A stretch of DNA of 64,000 nucleotides from Mycobacterium sp. DL592 (GTDB lineage: Bacteria; Actinomycetota; Actinomycetes; Mycobacteriales; Mycobacteriaceae), in NCBI RefSeq assembly GCF_011694515.1, contig NZ_CP050192.1, positions 1,251,063 through 1,315,062 of the forward strand, read 5' to 3'. The translations under genes were made by a program, and so were the position numbers. Each line of letters starts with the position of its first letter. Positions within the stretch are counted from its first letter, which is position 1. The notes under the pieces were generated by a model. The model ran no database searches. It saw only the letters and a list, made by a program, of their open reading frames with translations, and was not told where the DNA came from. This document shows positions 1 to 8,287 of this stretch, one piece after another.

Positions 1-167
1 TGATGCCGGCCGACGGCGAGTTCGACGACCTCGGCATCGGCGGGTTCGCCGCGGCGGCGCTCGGCGAGCTGCTCGACACCGCCCGCGGCGACAGCGGGGA
101 GGCGGCCCAGGACGCCCAGGGCGCGCTGGGGCTGCTGCTGCGGCTGGCCGGGGGGACGGCGGCATGA
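1..167 (+). CDS. 3' end of a gene upstream of the SMC-like ATPase (probable metallophosphoesterase/SbcD-like nuclease), partial
   Basis: An open frame enters from the left edge and ends in TGA at 165-167. Its last bases form an ATGA overlap with the start of the ATPase gene at 164, so the two are translationally coupled. About 54 residues are visible, rich in Ala, Gly and Leu, with no diagnostic motif. The nuclease assignment is inference from context: in M. tuberculosis the ATPase homologue Rv1278 follows Rv1277, a calcineurin-like phosphoesterase, and SbcD/SbcC-like pairs are usually encoded this way. Confidence 0.55.
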   Translation, partial: MPADGEFDDLGIGGFAAAALGELLDTARGDSGEAAQDAQGALGLLLRLAGGTAA

Positions 168-2785
168 AACTGCATCGGCTCGTCCTGACCAACTATCGCG
201 GAATCACCCACCGCGAGATCGACTTTCCCGACCACGGTGTCGTCGTGGTCTGCGGCGCCAACGAGATCGGCAAGACTTCAATGATCGAGGCGCTCGATCT
301 GCTGTTGGAGTCCAAGGACCGTTCGACCAAGAAGGACGTCAAGCAGGTCAAGCCCACCCACGCCGATGTCGGCTCCGAGGTGTCAGCCGAGATCAGCACG
401 GGCCCATACCGATTCGTCTACACCAAGTGCTTCCACAAGCGGCCCAAGACCGAGTTGACCATCCTCGAGCCGCGCCGCGAACAGCTCACCGGTGACGAGG
501 CACACGACCGGGTGCTGGCGATGCTGGCCGAGACAGTGGATACCGAGCTGTGGCACGCCCAGCGGGTGTTGCAGGCCGGGTCGACGGCGGCGGTGGATTT
601 GTCCGGGTGTGACGCGCTGTCGCGGGCACTGGATGTGGCCGCCGGCGATGCGACCGACACCCCGGACGCGTCAGGGGCCGACTCGCTGCTCATCGAACGC
701 ATCGATGCCGAATACGCCCGGTACTTCACCGCGACCGGCAAGCCGACCGGTGAATGGGGTTCTGCCATCGGCCAATTGAAGGCCGCCAACGATGAGGTGG
801 CCCGCTGTGCGGCGGCGATGGCCGAGGTCGACGAGCGGGTGGCCCGTCACGCCGAGTTGGCCGAACAGCTGGCAGCCCTCTCGGGCCAGCGGGACGCCGT
901 CACGCAGCGCTGCGCGGTCGCCGACGCCGCGGCCGCGGCACTGACTGAACTGCGGACCCAACTCGACAACGCCACCCTGGTCGCCAGGGCGGCAGCCGCC
1001 ACCAGTGCGGCGTCGGCGGCGGCGCAGGCCGAGCGATCCCGGTTGTGCAGCGAGGTCGAGGCCCGCGCCGCGCGGATCGCTGAGCTGGACGCCGAGGTGG
1101 CCGCTGCGCTCGACGCCGCGGCGACGGCACGCGAGGCCGCCGAGATCGCTGCTGCCGCAGCGGCGGCGTCAGCAGCCGAGGTGGACGCGGCACAGGCCTT
1201 GCTGGAGACGGCGCAGCGGGTGGTGGCCACGCTGGCCGGCCGCGAGCAGGCCGATCGGCTCGCCGCCCAGATCGCCCGGATCGACAGTGCGCAAGCCGAA
1301 CTCGGCCAGATCGACGCACAGCTCGCCCGCATCACGCTGACCGTCGAGGTAATGGCCGATATCGAGTCGGCGGCGGCTCTGGTGCAGCGCTGCGAGGCCC
1401 AGCTTGCCTCGACTGCCACCACCGTCGAGTTCACCGCGGCTGCCGAGCTGGAACTGACCGTCGACGGCGAGGTGGTGCGGCTCGCCGCGGGGCAGCGCTG
1501 GACGCCGCCGGTGTCCGCCGCGACCACCGTCGAGCTGCCCGGCCTGCTCAGCATCCGCGTCGACCCGGGTGCGACCACCGCCGGAATCCAGGAGAAAGTC
1601 GTTGCCGCGCAAGGGCTCCTCGCTGAAGCTCTGCAGCAGGGCGGTGCCACTGATCTGGACGGCGCCCGCAATATCGACCGGTGCCGCCGCGAGTTGATCA
1701 GCAGCCGCGATCAGGCGTCGGCCACGGTGAGCGCTCTGCTTGGCGGGGAGGACGTCGAGCAGCTGCGGTGCCGGCTGGCTAGCTTGCGGGCCGGGTTTGA
1801 TCCGACGGTTGCCGTCGACCGCGACACCGCACATGCTGCGCTCACCGCTGCCGAGCAAGCCCTGGCTACGGCGAGGGTGCAAGCCGGTACCGATGCGCGG
1901 GTCGCTGCCGAAGCCCAGGCTCAGCGGGTCGCGAAGTCCACTGCCGCAACTGTTCTCACGGCAAAGGCCGCCGACGCCGCCGCGGAGCTGGGCACGTTGG
2001 GCGAGCGGCTGGCCGGACTGCGGGCAGCGACCGGCGACGACGAGGTGGCCGCGCAGGCCGCCGCCGATGCCGAGGCCAAGCGGTTGGCGGAGGCCGCGGC
2101 CGCGCAGCTGACCGAACGCTATGCGGCAGCCGACCCGGCGGCCGTTGCGGCCGAGCAGGCCGCGGCGGGCAGTGCGGCAGCGACACTGCAGCGCGACACC
2201 GACGAGATCGCGCGCGCGCTGAACGATCTCACCGTCGAACTCGGCGTCATCGGCAGCGAAGGCCGCCAAGGCAGCCTCGACGCCGCGCAGGCCGCGCTGC
2301 AGCACGCCCGCGCCGAGCATGACCGGGTCTCGCAGCGGGCCCGGTCGGCACATCTATTGCGGTCGGTGATGACGCGGCACCGCGACGACACCCGCCAGCG
2401 GTACGTCGAACCGTTCCGTAAGGAGATCGAGCGGCTCGGTAAGCCCGTCTTCGGCCCGACGTTCGAAGTCGAGGTCGACAGCGCCCTGCGGATCTGCAAC
2501 CGCACGCTCGACGGCTGCACGGTGCCCTACGACTCGCTGTCCGGCGGCGCCAAGGAGCAGCTAGGCATACTGGCCCGGCTGGCCGGCGCCGCGCTGGTGG
2601 CCAAGGAGGACACCGTGCCGGTGATCATCGACGACGCACTCGGGTTCACCGATCCGCAGCGGCTGACGAAGATGGGCGCGGTGTTCGACACCGTCGGCAA
2701 CCACGGGCAGGTCATCGTGCTGACATGCACGCCGGCGCGCTATCTCGGCGTGCAAGAGGCACACCTCATCGAACTGAGTGCTTGA
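164..2785 (+). CDS. SMC/SbcC/RecN-like AAA ATPase (Rv1278 homologue)
   Basis: The 873-residue protein is built like SbcC/YhaN ATPases. The N-terminal half-domain carries Walker A GANEIGKT at residues 31-38. A very long Ala/Glu/Arg-rich region, probably coiled coil, spans about residues 190-740. The C-terminal half-domain has the ABC signature LSGGAKEQ near residue 792, followed by a Walker B-like VPVIIDDALGF. Such proteins pair with a phosphoesterase nuclease to process DNA ends or structures; the preceding gene overlaps by 4 bp and is the likely partner. Length and organisation match M. tuberculosis Rv1278 (about 875 aa). The exact substrate is unknown. Convergent with the acyltransferase gene, 3 bp away. 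Confidence 0.85.
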   Translation: MKLHRLVLTNYRGITHREIDFPDHGVVVVCGANEIGKTSMIEALDLLLESKDRSTKKDVKQVKPTHADVGSEVSAEISTGPYRFVYTKCFHKRPKTELTILEPRREQLTGDEAHDRVLAMLAETVDTELWHAQRVLQAGSTAAVDLSGCDALSRALDVAAGDATDTPDASGADSLLIERIDAEYARYFTATGKPTGEWGSAIGQLKAANDEVARCAAAMAEVDERVARHAELAEQLAALSGQRDAVTQRCAVADAAAAALTELRTQLDNATLVARAAAATSAASAAAQAERSRLCSEVEARAARIAELDAEVAAALDAAATAREAAEIAAAAAAASAAEVDAAQALLETAQRVVATLAGREQADRLAAQIARIDSAQAELGQIDAQLARITLTVEVMADIESAAALVQRCEAQLASTATTVEFTAAAELELTVDGEVVRLAAGQRWTPPVSAATTVELPGLLSIRVDPGATTAGIQEKVVAAQGLLAEALQQGGATDLDGARNIDRCRRELISSRDQASATVSALLGGEDVEQLRCRLASLRAGFDPTVAVDRDTAHAALTAAEQALATARVQAGTDARVAAEAQAQRVAKSTAATVLTAKAADAAAELGTLGERLAGLRAATGDDEVAAQAAADAEAKRLAEAAAAQLTERYAAADPAAVAAEQAAAGSAAATLQRDTDEIARALNDLTVELGVIGSEGRQGSLDAAQAALQHARAEHDRVSQRARSAHLLRSVMTRHRDDTRQRYVEPFRKEIERLGKPVFGPTFEVEVDSALRICNRTLDGCTVPYDSLSGGAKEQLGILARLAGAALVAKEDTVPVIIDDALGFTDPQRLTKMGAVFDTVGNHGQVIVLTCTPARYLGVQEAHLIELSA

Positions 2786-2788
2786 GCG

Positions 2789-4153
2789 TCAGTCGCTCAG
2801 CGCCAGCACCTCGTCGAAGCCTGCGACCAGGCAGTCGGCGAACTCCTCGAAGTCCGGGATCGCGCCGGTGTCGACGTCGATTCCCAGCGAGCAGGTGTCG
2901 ACGTAGGTCAGCAGCGTCACGTTGACCGCCGAGCCGACGGTCGGGCCGAACGCGTACTGCATGCGCACCTTCGCTCCGCCGAGGTACACCTGCACCGGAA
3001 CGCCCGGAACGTCGCTGCACAGGAAGTCCACGTGGCGCAGCACCGAACCGATGTACCAGCGCGGCATCAGGTTCAGTGCACCGGCGATCAGCTGGGTGTA
3101 GGGCAACGACTTCTCGGTGCGTACCTTCACCGTGCGCTCGCGGATCTCGCTGATCCGCTGCGCCGGGTCGGCCACCCCGGCCGGAATGTCGAAGCGCATC
3201 AACCCGATTCGGTTGCCGCCCATGCCGTCGTCCTCGGTGCGCAGGCTGATCGGCATCGTCAGGTGCAGCTCACCCACCGGCACACCGTGCTTTTCGTGGT
3301 AGCGGCGCAGCCCACCGGCCACCCCGGCCACGAAGGCGTCGTTCAGCGAGCCGCCGCTGCGGTGGGCGGCTTCACGCAGTGCCGGCAGCGACACCTCGTG
3401 GACACCGAGTTTGCGCACCAGGGTGCGGTCCTTCATCAGTGCGGAGCCGGTCTCGGTCACCGGGCGCACGGTGCGGTACACCGAGGCAGCCAGTTCGCTC
3501 GCCGCGGCGGCGGTCTGCAGCGGACGCCGAATCGTGTTGAACACCAAGCGGGGAACGGTTTTCACGGTCTCGGTGACCGCCTTGCCGAGGAGGCCGGCGT
3601 CGTAGCGCACGGCGTCGCGGTATCCCTCCAGCAGCTGCGGCGAGGTCCACACCGGCTCGTCGGGCACCGAGTCGATGGCGCGCGGCTCCTCGGTGAGGTC
3701 GAACAGCGTCATCGCGATCTGCACGCCACCGACGCCGTCGGTCAGGGCGTGGTGGAACTTGCACAACACCGCCGCCCCGCCGTCGTCGAGCCCGTCGATC
3801 AGGGTGGCCTTCCACATCGGCCTGGCCCGGTCGAAGTCGTCCATCGCGGCCAGCCGCGCCATCTCCAGCACGCCGTCGAGGTTGCCGGGTTGCGGCGCCG
3901 ACACCCTGCGCATGTGGAAATCCAGATCGAAGTCCGGTGCCCATTCCCATCGCGGGGGCGCCGGCGGCAAGGTTTCGACCACCCGCTGGCGGAACATCGG
4001 CAGGTTGCGGCTGACGATGTCGAACCGCTCCCTGACCAGATCCCAATCCGGTGACCGGTCGAGGAGGATCACCGTCACCACGGTGGATCTCAGCCGCGGG
4101 TCGGACTCCATCGACCACGTGAACGCGTCGGTACTGCGCATGAATTCAGTCAT
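2789..4153 (-). CDS. WS/DGAT family wax ester synthase / diacylglycerol acyltransferase
   Basis: This family moves acyl groups from acyl-CoA to diacylglycerol or fatty alcohol to make storage lipid. The catalytic motif HHALTDG (HHxxxDG) lies at about residues 134-140. The N-terminus (MTEFMRSTDAF) and C-terminal DUF1298 region (NVTLLTYVDTCSLGIDVD) are also typical. I chose the ATG at 4153 because a GGAG lies six bases upstream; a GTG at 4168 is in frame but would place that GGAG inside the gene. The protein is 454 aa, the usual family length. It is monocistronic and convergent with the ATPase. Mycobacteria carry many paralogues, so the precise substrate cannot be given. Confidence 0.9.
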   Translation of the reverse strand: MTEFMRSTDAFTWSMESDPRLRSTVVTVILLDRSPDWDLVRERFDIVSRNLPMFRQRVVETLPPAPPRWEWAPDFDLDFHMRRVSAPQPGNLDGVLEMARLAAMDDFDRARPMWKATLIDGLDDGGAAVLCKFHHALTDGVGGVQIAMTLFDLTEEPRAIDSVPDEPVWTSPQLLEGYRDAVRYDAGLLGKAVTETVKTVPRLVFNTIRRPLQTAAAASELAASVYRTVRPVTETGSALMKDRTLVRKLGVHEVSLPALREAAHRSGGSLNDAFVAGVAGGLRRYHEKHGVPVGELHLTMPISLRTEDDGMGGNRIGLMRFDIPAGVADPAQRISEIRERTVKVRTEKSLPYTQLIAGALNLMPRWYIGSVLRHVDFLCSDVPGVPVQVYLGGAKVRMQYAFGPTVGSAVNVTLLTYVDTCSLGIDVDTGAIPDFEEFADCLVAGFDEVLALSD

Positions 4154-4263
4154 TGTGTGCTCCGCCACAAACGTACGACGGCGGTCACACCGCGCAGAAG
4201 ATCACGCAGGCAACTCGGGACTTTGTCCCCTAACGAAGGTGCCCGATGGCGCGGGCACCGACG

Positions 4264-5622
4264 TCAGCCGGCGGCCTGCAACCGTCGGCCGACGTTCGAC
4301 TCGTCGGCCGTGCCCAGCCCGAGGTGGTCGCGCAGCGTCGTCCCGGTGTACTCAGTGCGGAACAGGCCCCTGCGCTGCAGCACCGGCACCACCGCGTCGA
4401 CGAAGTCGTTGAAGGTGCCCGGCGTCGAAGCCGAGGACACCATGAACCCGTCGGCCTCCCCGGCCAGGAATGACTCCTCGATCTGGTCTGCCACCTGCTC
4501 GGCGGTGCCGACGAACTGCGGCAGCAGCACCCCCTGGGCGTACCAGGCGCCGACGTCGCGCAATGTCAGGCTGTCCCGGTTGGCCACCCGGCGCACCGCG
4601 TCGAAAAGCCCTTGGGTTCCACTGACTTGGACGTCCTCGACCGGGGCGTCGAGGTCGTAGCCGGAGAAGTCGTGGTCGGTGTGCACCGACAGGGTGATCA
4701 GTCCGGAGATCGGATCGGCCAGCTCGTTGTGGAAGGCCTGCTTCTCCCGCGCGATCGACTCGGTCTCGCCGATGAACGGGATGAACGCCGGGAAGATCAG
4801 CACCGTGTCGGGGTTGCGGCCGAAGTTCACCGCACGAGACTTGATGTCGTCGTAGTAGGCGCGTCTGCCCTCCGGTGTCGGGTCGATCTCGAAGATCGCC
4901 TCGGCCCACCGCGCCGCGAAGTCCCTGCCGGTATTCGACGAGCCGGCCTGGATCAGCACCGGGCGGCCCTGCGGCGAATGCGGGACGTTGAGCGGTCCGC
5001 GGGTGCGGAAGTAGGTGCCGTCATGGTCGACGTGCCGGATCCGCTCCGGGTCGGCGAACACCCCGGACTGCTTGTCGAGCACCAGCGCGTCGGGCTCCCA
5101 GCTCGACCACAGCTCCAGGGTCGTGCGGACAAACTCGTCGGCCCGCTCATAGCGGAACTCGTGGTCGAGGTGGTTGTCGTGGCCGAAGTTCTGCGCCTCG
5201 CTCTGCGTCAGCGACGTCACGATGTTCCACGCCACCCGGCCGCGGGTGATGTGGTCGAGGCTGGCGAAGATGCGGGCCAGCTCGTAGGGGTGAAAGTAGG
5301 TGGCGGACTTGGTGATTGCCAGTCCCAGCTTGGTGGTGACGGCGGCGATGCTGGCGGCCACGATGGACGGGTCGAGCGTGGCGGTCGCCTGGGTGCCGCG
5401 GCGCAGCGGCTCGGCGATACCGTCGCCGTAGCGCACCGGCGCCGCGAGCAGGTCGGCGAAGAACAGGAAGTCGAACTTGCCGCGCTCGAGGATCCGCCCG
5501 ATCCGGTGGTAGTACTCCGGGGTCAGGAATGCCGGGTCGCTGGCGGGATGCCGCCAGGCGGCGTGGGAGTGGGTGACCTGGGAGGCGATCTGAAATCCGC
5601 CCAGGTGCAGTTGCCGGGTCAT
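4264..5622 (-). CDS. FMNH2-dependent monooxygenase of the NtaA/SnaA/DszA (SoxA) family
   Basis: A 452-aa flavin monooxygenase of the luciferase superfamily. Features of the NtaA/SnaA/DszA branch include the opening LHLGGFQIASQVTHSHAAWRHP, the segment ARIFASLDHITRGRVAWNIVTS and PVLIQAGSSNTGRDFAAR. These enzymes use FMNH2 and O2 to oxidise organosulfur compounds or chelating amines. The start at ATG 5622 is preceded by AGAGGA; longer in-frame openings lack support. It lies downstream of a DszC/SfnB-like gene on the same strand, 71 bp apart, with a large hairpin between them. No flavin reductase or sulfonate transporter is adjacent, so reduced flavin must come from elsewhere. Role in sulfur scavenging is inferred. 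Confidence 0.85.
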   Translation of the reverse strand: MTRQLHLGGFQIASQVTHSHAAWRHPASDPAFLTPEYYHRIGRILERGKFDFLFFADLLAAPVRYGDGIAEPLRRGTQATATLDPSIVAASIAAVTTKLGLAITKSATYFHPYELARIFASLDHITRGRVAWNIVTSLTQSEAQNFGHDNHLDHEFRYERADEFVRTTLELWSSWEPDALVLDKQSGVFADPERIRHVDHDGTYFRTRGPLNVPHSPQGRPVLIQAGSSNTGRDFAARWAEAIFEIDPTPEGRRAYYDDIKSRAVNFGRNPDTVLIFPAFIPFIGETESIAREKQAFHNELADPISGLITLSVHTDHDFSGYDLDAPVEDVQVSGTQGLFDAVRRVANRDSLTLRDVGAWYAQGVLLPQFVGTAEQVADQIEESFLAGEADGFMVSSASTPGTFNDFVDAVVPVLQRRGLFRTEYTGTTLRDHLGLGTADESNVGRRLQAAG

Positions 5623-5640
5623 GGTCGTGTCCTCTCGTGC

Positions 5641-5689
5641 GATTTCGGCGCGGTTGTCGCCGTCAGGCGACGACAACCGCGCCGAAATC
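5641..5689 (-). repeat. Perfect 19-bp inverted repeat between two co-directional genes
   Basis: GATTTCGGCGCGGTTGTCG at 5641-5659 is repeated inverted at 5671-5689 with an 11-nt loop. It starts four bases after the stop codon of the DszC/SfnB-like gene and ends about 19 bp before the monooxygenase start. There is no T-tract on the transcribed side, so it would be a U-less mycobacterial-type terminator, a processing or stability hairpin, or a dispersed intergenic palindrome. It could lower expression of the downstream gene relative to the upstream one. Confidence 0.7.
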
Positions 5690-5693
5690 CCTG

Positions 5694-6905
5694 TCAGAAG
5701 TAGGCGTTGGCGGGCACAGGCGTGCCGTGCAACAGGTTCTGGCCGATCACCCTCGCCTTGTAGGCCACCGGGTTGTGCAGCGTGATGGTGCGAACGTTGC
5801 GCCAATGCCGGTCGAGGTTGCGCTGACGGCTCGCCGCGCTGGCTCCGCCGAGTTCCAGCAGCCGGGTGGCCGCCACCGGGGCGACGTCGTCGAGGTGCAC
5901 CTTGACCTTGGCCACCTTCAGCTGTGCCTCGGTCGCCAGGTCGGCGTCGGGCACCCCGTCGCGCTCGGAGTCGGTGGCCGCCTCGATGGCCGCGGCCGCG
6001 TCGAGCACCGCCGCTCGCGCGACGTAGGCCGTGCTGGCCAGCTCGCCGAGCAGCCGCTGATAGAGCGGATCATCCACCGGCGCCTCGGCCAGGGCGTGGC
6101 TGAAGCTGCGGGTCCGCGACCGCAACAGCTCCACGCCGTCGTCCACCACGGTCTGCAGCACGCCGGCCACCACTGCGTGGATGTAGAGCTGCAACGAGGC
6201 GTACTGCACGGTGGGCTGCGGTTCGGCGTCGTACGGGGAGTCCGACAGCACTTCGTCGGGTGACACGTCGACGCTGTTCAGGATCGTCGTGCCGGTCCCG
6301 GTGCGGCGCTGCCCGAATCCGTCCCAATCGTCGACCAGTCGCACGCCCTCGCGATCGGCAGGAATGACGACGGTGGCCACCGAGTCGTGATCGGTAGTGG
6401 CAGCCACGGTCAGGTAGTCGGCAAACAGCGTGCCGGTGCTGTAGTACTTCTCGCCGGTCAGCCGGAAGCCGCCGGGGATCGGCAACAGCCGGGTGTTGAA
6501 CACCAGGCTTCCGACGGCGTTGGTCCCCTTCTCGCTGAACGCGTTGCCGAAGATCTTGCCCTCGGCGACCTTGGCCAGCCATTGCCGCGACCTTGGATCA
6601 GGGAGAGTCCGCAGCCGCTCCTCGACGAACCAGAAGTGTGTCCGGAAGATATGCGCCACAATGGGATCGGCTGCGGCGACGTCGATGATCGTGGAAAATA
6701 ATTGACGCACAGTAAAATCCGCGCCGCCGAGCTCAGCGGGCAGGCGCAGTGTGCCGAATCCGGCGCTCTTCAGTGCATCGACTTGGTCAAAAGGATTCTC
6801 GTCATTGAGATCTCGGTCTTTGGCGCCGGACCGGATGTTGGCGAGCAATGCGGTGAACTCCGGGGTTCCGGGTAGCAGGCGGTTGAGGGGTTCGACTGTG
6901 GTCAT
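5694..6905 (-). CDS. Acyl-CoA dehydrogenase-fold flavin monooxygenase (DszC/SfnB-like)
   Basis: A 403-aa protein of the acyl-CoA dehydrogenase fold, in the group that includes DszC and SfnB, which act as FMNH2-dependent monooxygenases or in sulfur acquisition rather than beta-oxidation. Visible features are the segment KSAGFGTLRLPAELGG, a central NAFSEKGTNAVGS and the C-terminal LLELGGASAASRQRNLDRHWRN. The start at ATG 6905 follows ACGGGGAC. It is the first gene of a probable two-gene unit with the NtaA/DszA-type monooxygenase. It diverges from the hydrolase at 7025, so the 119-bp gap should hold both promoters. Substrate unknown; an organosulfur compound is likely by family and partner. Confidence 0.82.
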   Translation of the reverse strand: MTTVEPLNRLLPGTPEFTALLANIRSGAKDRDLNDENPFDQVDALKSAGFGTLRLPAELGGADFTVRQLFSTIIDVAAADPIVAHIFRTHFWFVEERLRTLPDPRSRQWLAKVAEGKIFGNAFSEKGTNAVGSLVFNTRLLPIPGGFRLTGEKYYSTGTLFADYLTVAATTDHDSVATVVIPADREGVRLVDDWDGFGQRRTGTGTTILNSVDVSPDEVLSDSPYDAEPQPTVQYASLQLYIHAVVAGVLQTVVDDGVELLRSRTRSFSHALAEAPVDDPLYQRLLGELASTAYVARAAVLDAAAAIEAATDSERDGVPDADLATEAQLKVAKVKVHLDDVAPVAATRLLELGGASAASRQRNLDRHWRNVRTITLHNPVAYKARVIGQNLLHGTPVPANAYF

Positions 6906-7024
6906 GTCCCCGTTGTACCGACGGGGCAGGCGGTGGGGCACTGCTTTGGATCACCCCGAACCGAACCGCGCATTCCATTACCCAGCGCGGCAAGGCAGAA
7001 TCGAGGCATGCGAGGCCGCCACGG

Positions 7025-8287
7025 ATGACGCTCAACGAGAAGCGCCGCCGTGCCCACGAGAAACTCGCCGCACTGCCGGGGGTGCGACCGGTTCGCCGCC
7101 CGGTGACACCGGCCGGAACCGAGGAGTTCGACCTCTACTACGTGCGCACCGGCCGCAAGACCAAGCATCCGGTCGTCATCATCCCTGGTGGGCCGGGTGC
7201 GGCCTCGATCGCGCTCTACCGCGGGCTGCGCAGGCGTGCCGCCGCCGAGGGACTCGACGTGATCATGATCGAGCACCGCGGTGTCGGCATGTCCCGCCAC
7301 GACGACTCCGGTGCCGACCTGCCGCCCGAGGCGCTGACCGTCGATCAGGTTGTCGACGACGTCGCCGCGGCCCTCGACGACGCCCAGGTCGACAGCGCCA
7401 TCATCTACGGGACCTCCTACGGCACCTACATCGCCGCCGGGGTCGGAGTCCGTCACCCGAACCGGGTGCACGCCATGATTCTGGACTCACCACTGCTGGC
7501 CGGGGACGATATCGAGGTGGTGCGCCGGGCCCTGCGCAACGTGCTGTGGCACGGTGAGGAACCCGAGACCAGGGACCTCGCGAGCAAGGTGCGCCGGCTG
7601 GTCGACGACGGTGTCATGACCCCGACCGCCGCCCAGCTGGCTGCGGCGGTGTACGGCTTCGGTGGTGCGCCGCTGTTGGACCGGCAGCTCGACCTGCTCC
7701 TGCAGGGGCGGCGGCTGCTGTGGTCCGGGATGGGCCGGGTCGCGGAGCTGATGGTCGGCCGAAAAGCGCCGTACCGCAACGAATCCGATCTTGTGGGACG
7801 CATCGCCTACCGTGAGCTGAACTATGCGGGCACCCCCGACGGCGGGCCGCTGGACCCTGCGCTGGCGATGCGGGACTTCGCCTCCGGTGATGTCGAATTC
7901 GAGGCCGAACCATTCGACCTCGTTGCCGAGATGCCGAAATTCTGCTGGCCCACTGTCGTCGTCTCCGGCGGCCGGGACCTGACCACACCGCCGGAGGTCG
8001 CCGACCGGGTCGCCGGCCTGATTCCGGGGTCGGTGCTGGTCCGGCTGCCCACCACGGGGCACAGCGTGCTGGACAGCAAGGAACGCGCGGCGTTGCGCAT
8101 CGCATCGGTGGTCTCGGCCGGCCGAACCGCCAGCCTGCTCGGTGAGGCCGCAGCGCTGGACGCGATGCCCGCACCGCCCGCGCTGCGCCTGATGGTGTCG
8201 GCCATCGGGACCGCGGCGCGGATCGAGGCGGCGTTACCCGAGGTGGTACCGAAGCTGGTGGGTAAGGACCCGCGCGCTACTTCGTGA
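7025..8287 (+). CDS. Alpha/beta hydrolase (proline iminopeptidase-like)
   Basis: A 420-aa alpha/beta hydrolase. The oxyanion motif IIPGGPG is near residues 52-58. The nucleophile is Ser131 in GTSYGT, with likely acid Asp318 in VVSGGRD and likely base His346 in PTTGHS. The HRGVGMS segment resembles the HGRG[VI]G motif of the prolyl aminopeptidase group. The substrate is not predictable. It starts at an ATG preceded by a GAGG-like site and overlaps the 3' end of the oppA-like gene by 11 bp in convergent orientation. No close homologue at the equivalent M. tuberculosis locus is recalled, so this belongs to the accessory block. Confidence 0.8.
   Translation: MTLNEKRRRAHEKLAALPGVRPVRRPVTPAGTEEFDLYYVRTGRKTKHPVVIIPGGPGAASIALYRGLRRRAAAEGLDVIMIEHRGVGMSRHDDSGADLPPEALTVDQVVDDVAAALDDAQVDSAIIYGTSYGTYIAAGVGVRHPNRVHAMILDSPLLAGDDIEVVRRALRNVLWHGEEPETRDLASKVRRLVDDGVMTPTAAQLAAAVYGFGGAPLLDRQLDLLLQGRRLLWSGMGRVAELMVGRKAPYRNESDLVGRIAYRELNYAGTPDGGPLDPALAMRDFASGDVEFEAEPFDLVAEMPKFCWPTVVVSGGRDLTTPPEVADRVAGLIPGSVLVRLPTTGHSVLDSKERAALRIASVVSAGRTASLLGEAAALDAMPAPPALRLMVSAIGTAARIEAALPEVVPKLVGKDPRATS

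Noticed and set aside
4153..4168. GTG start at 4168 for the WS/DGAT gene
   Set aside because: The GGAG six bases before ATG 4153 fits a ribosome site; family proteins begin MTEFMR.
5622..5805. Longer N-terminus of the FMN monooxygenase from 5805
   Set aside because: It would run through the hairpin and overlap the upstream gene; a good ribosome site and the family N-terminus support 5622.
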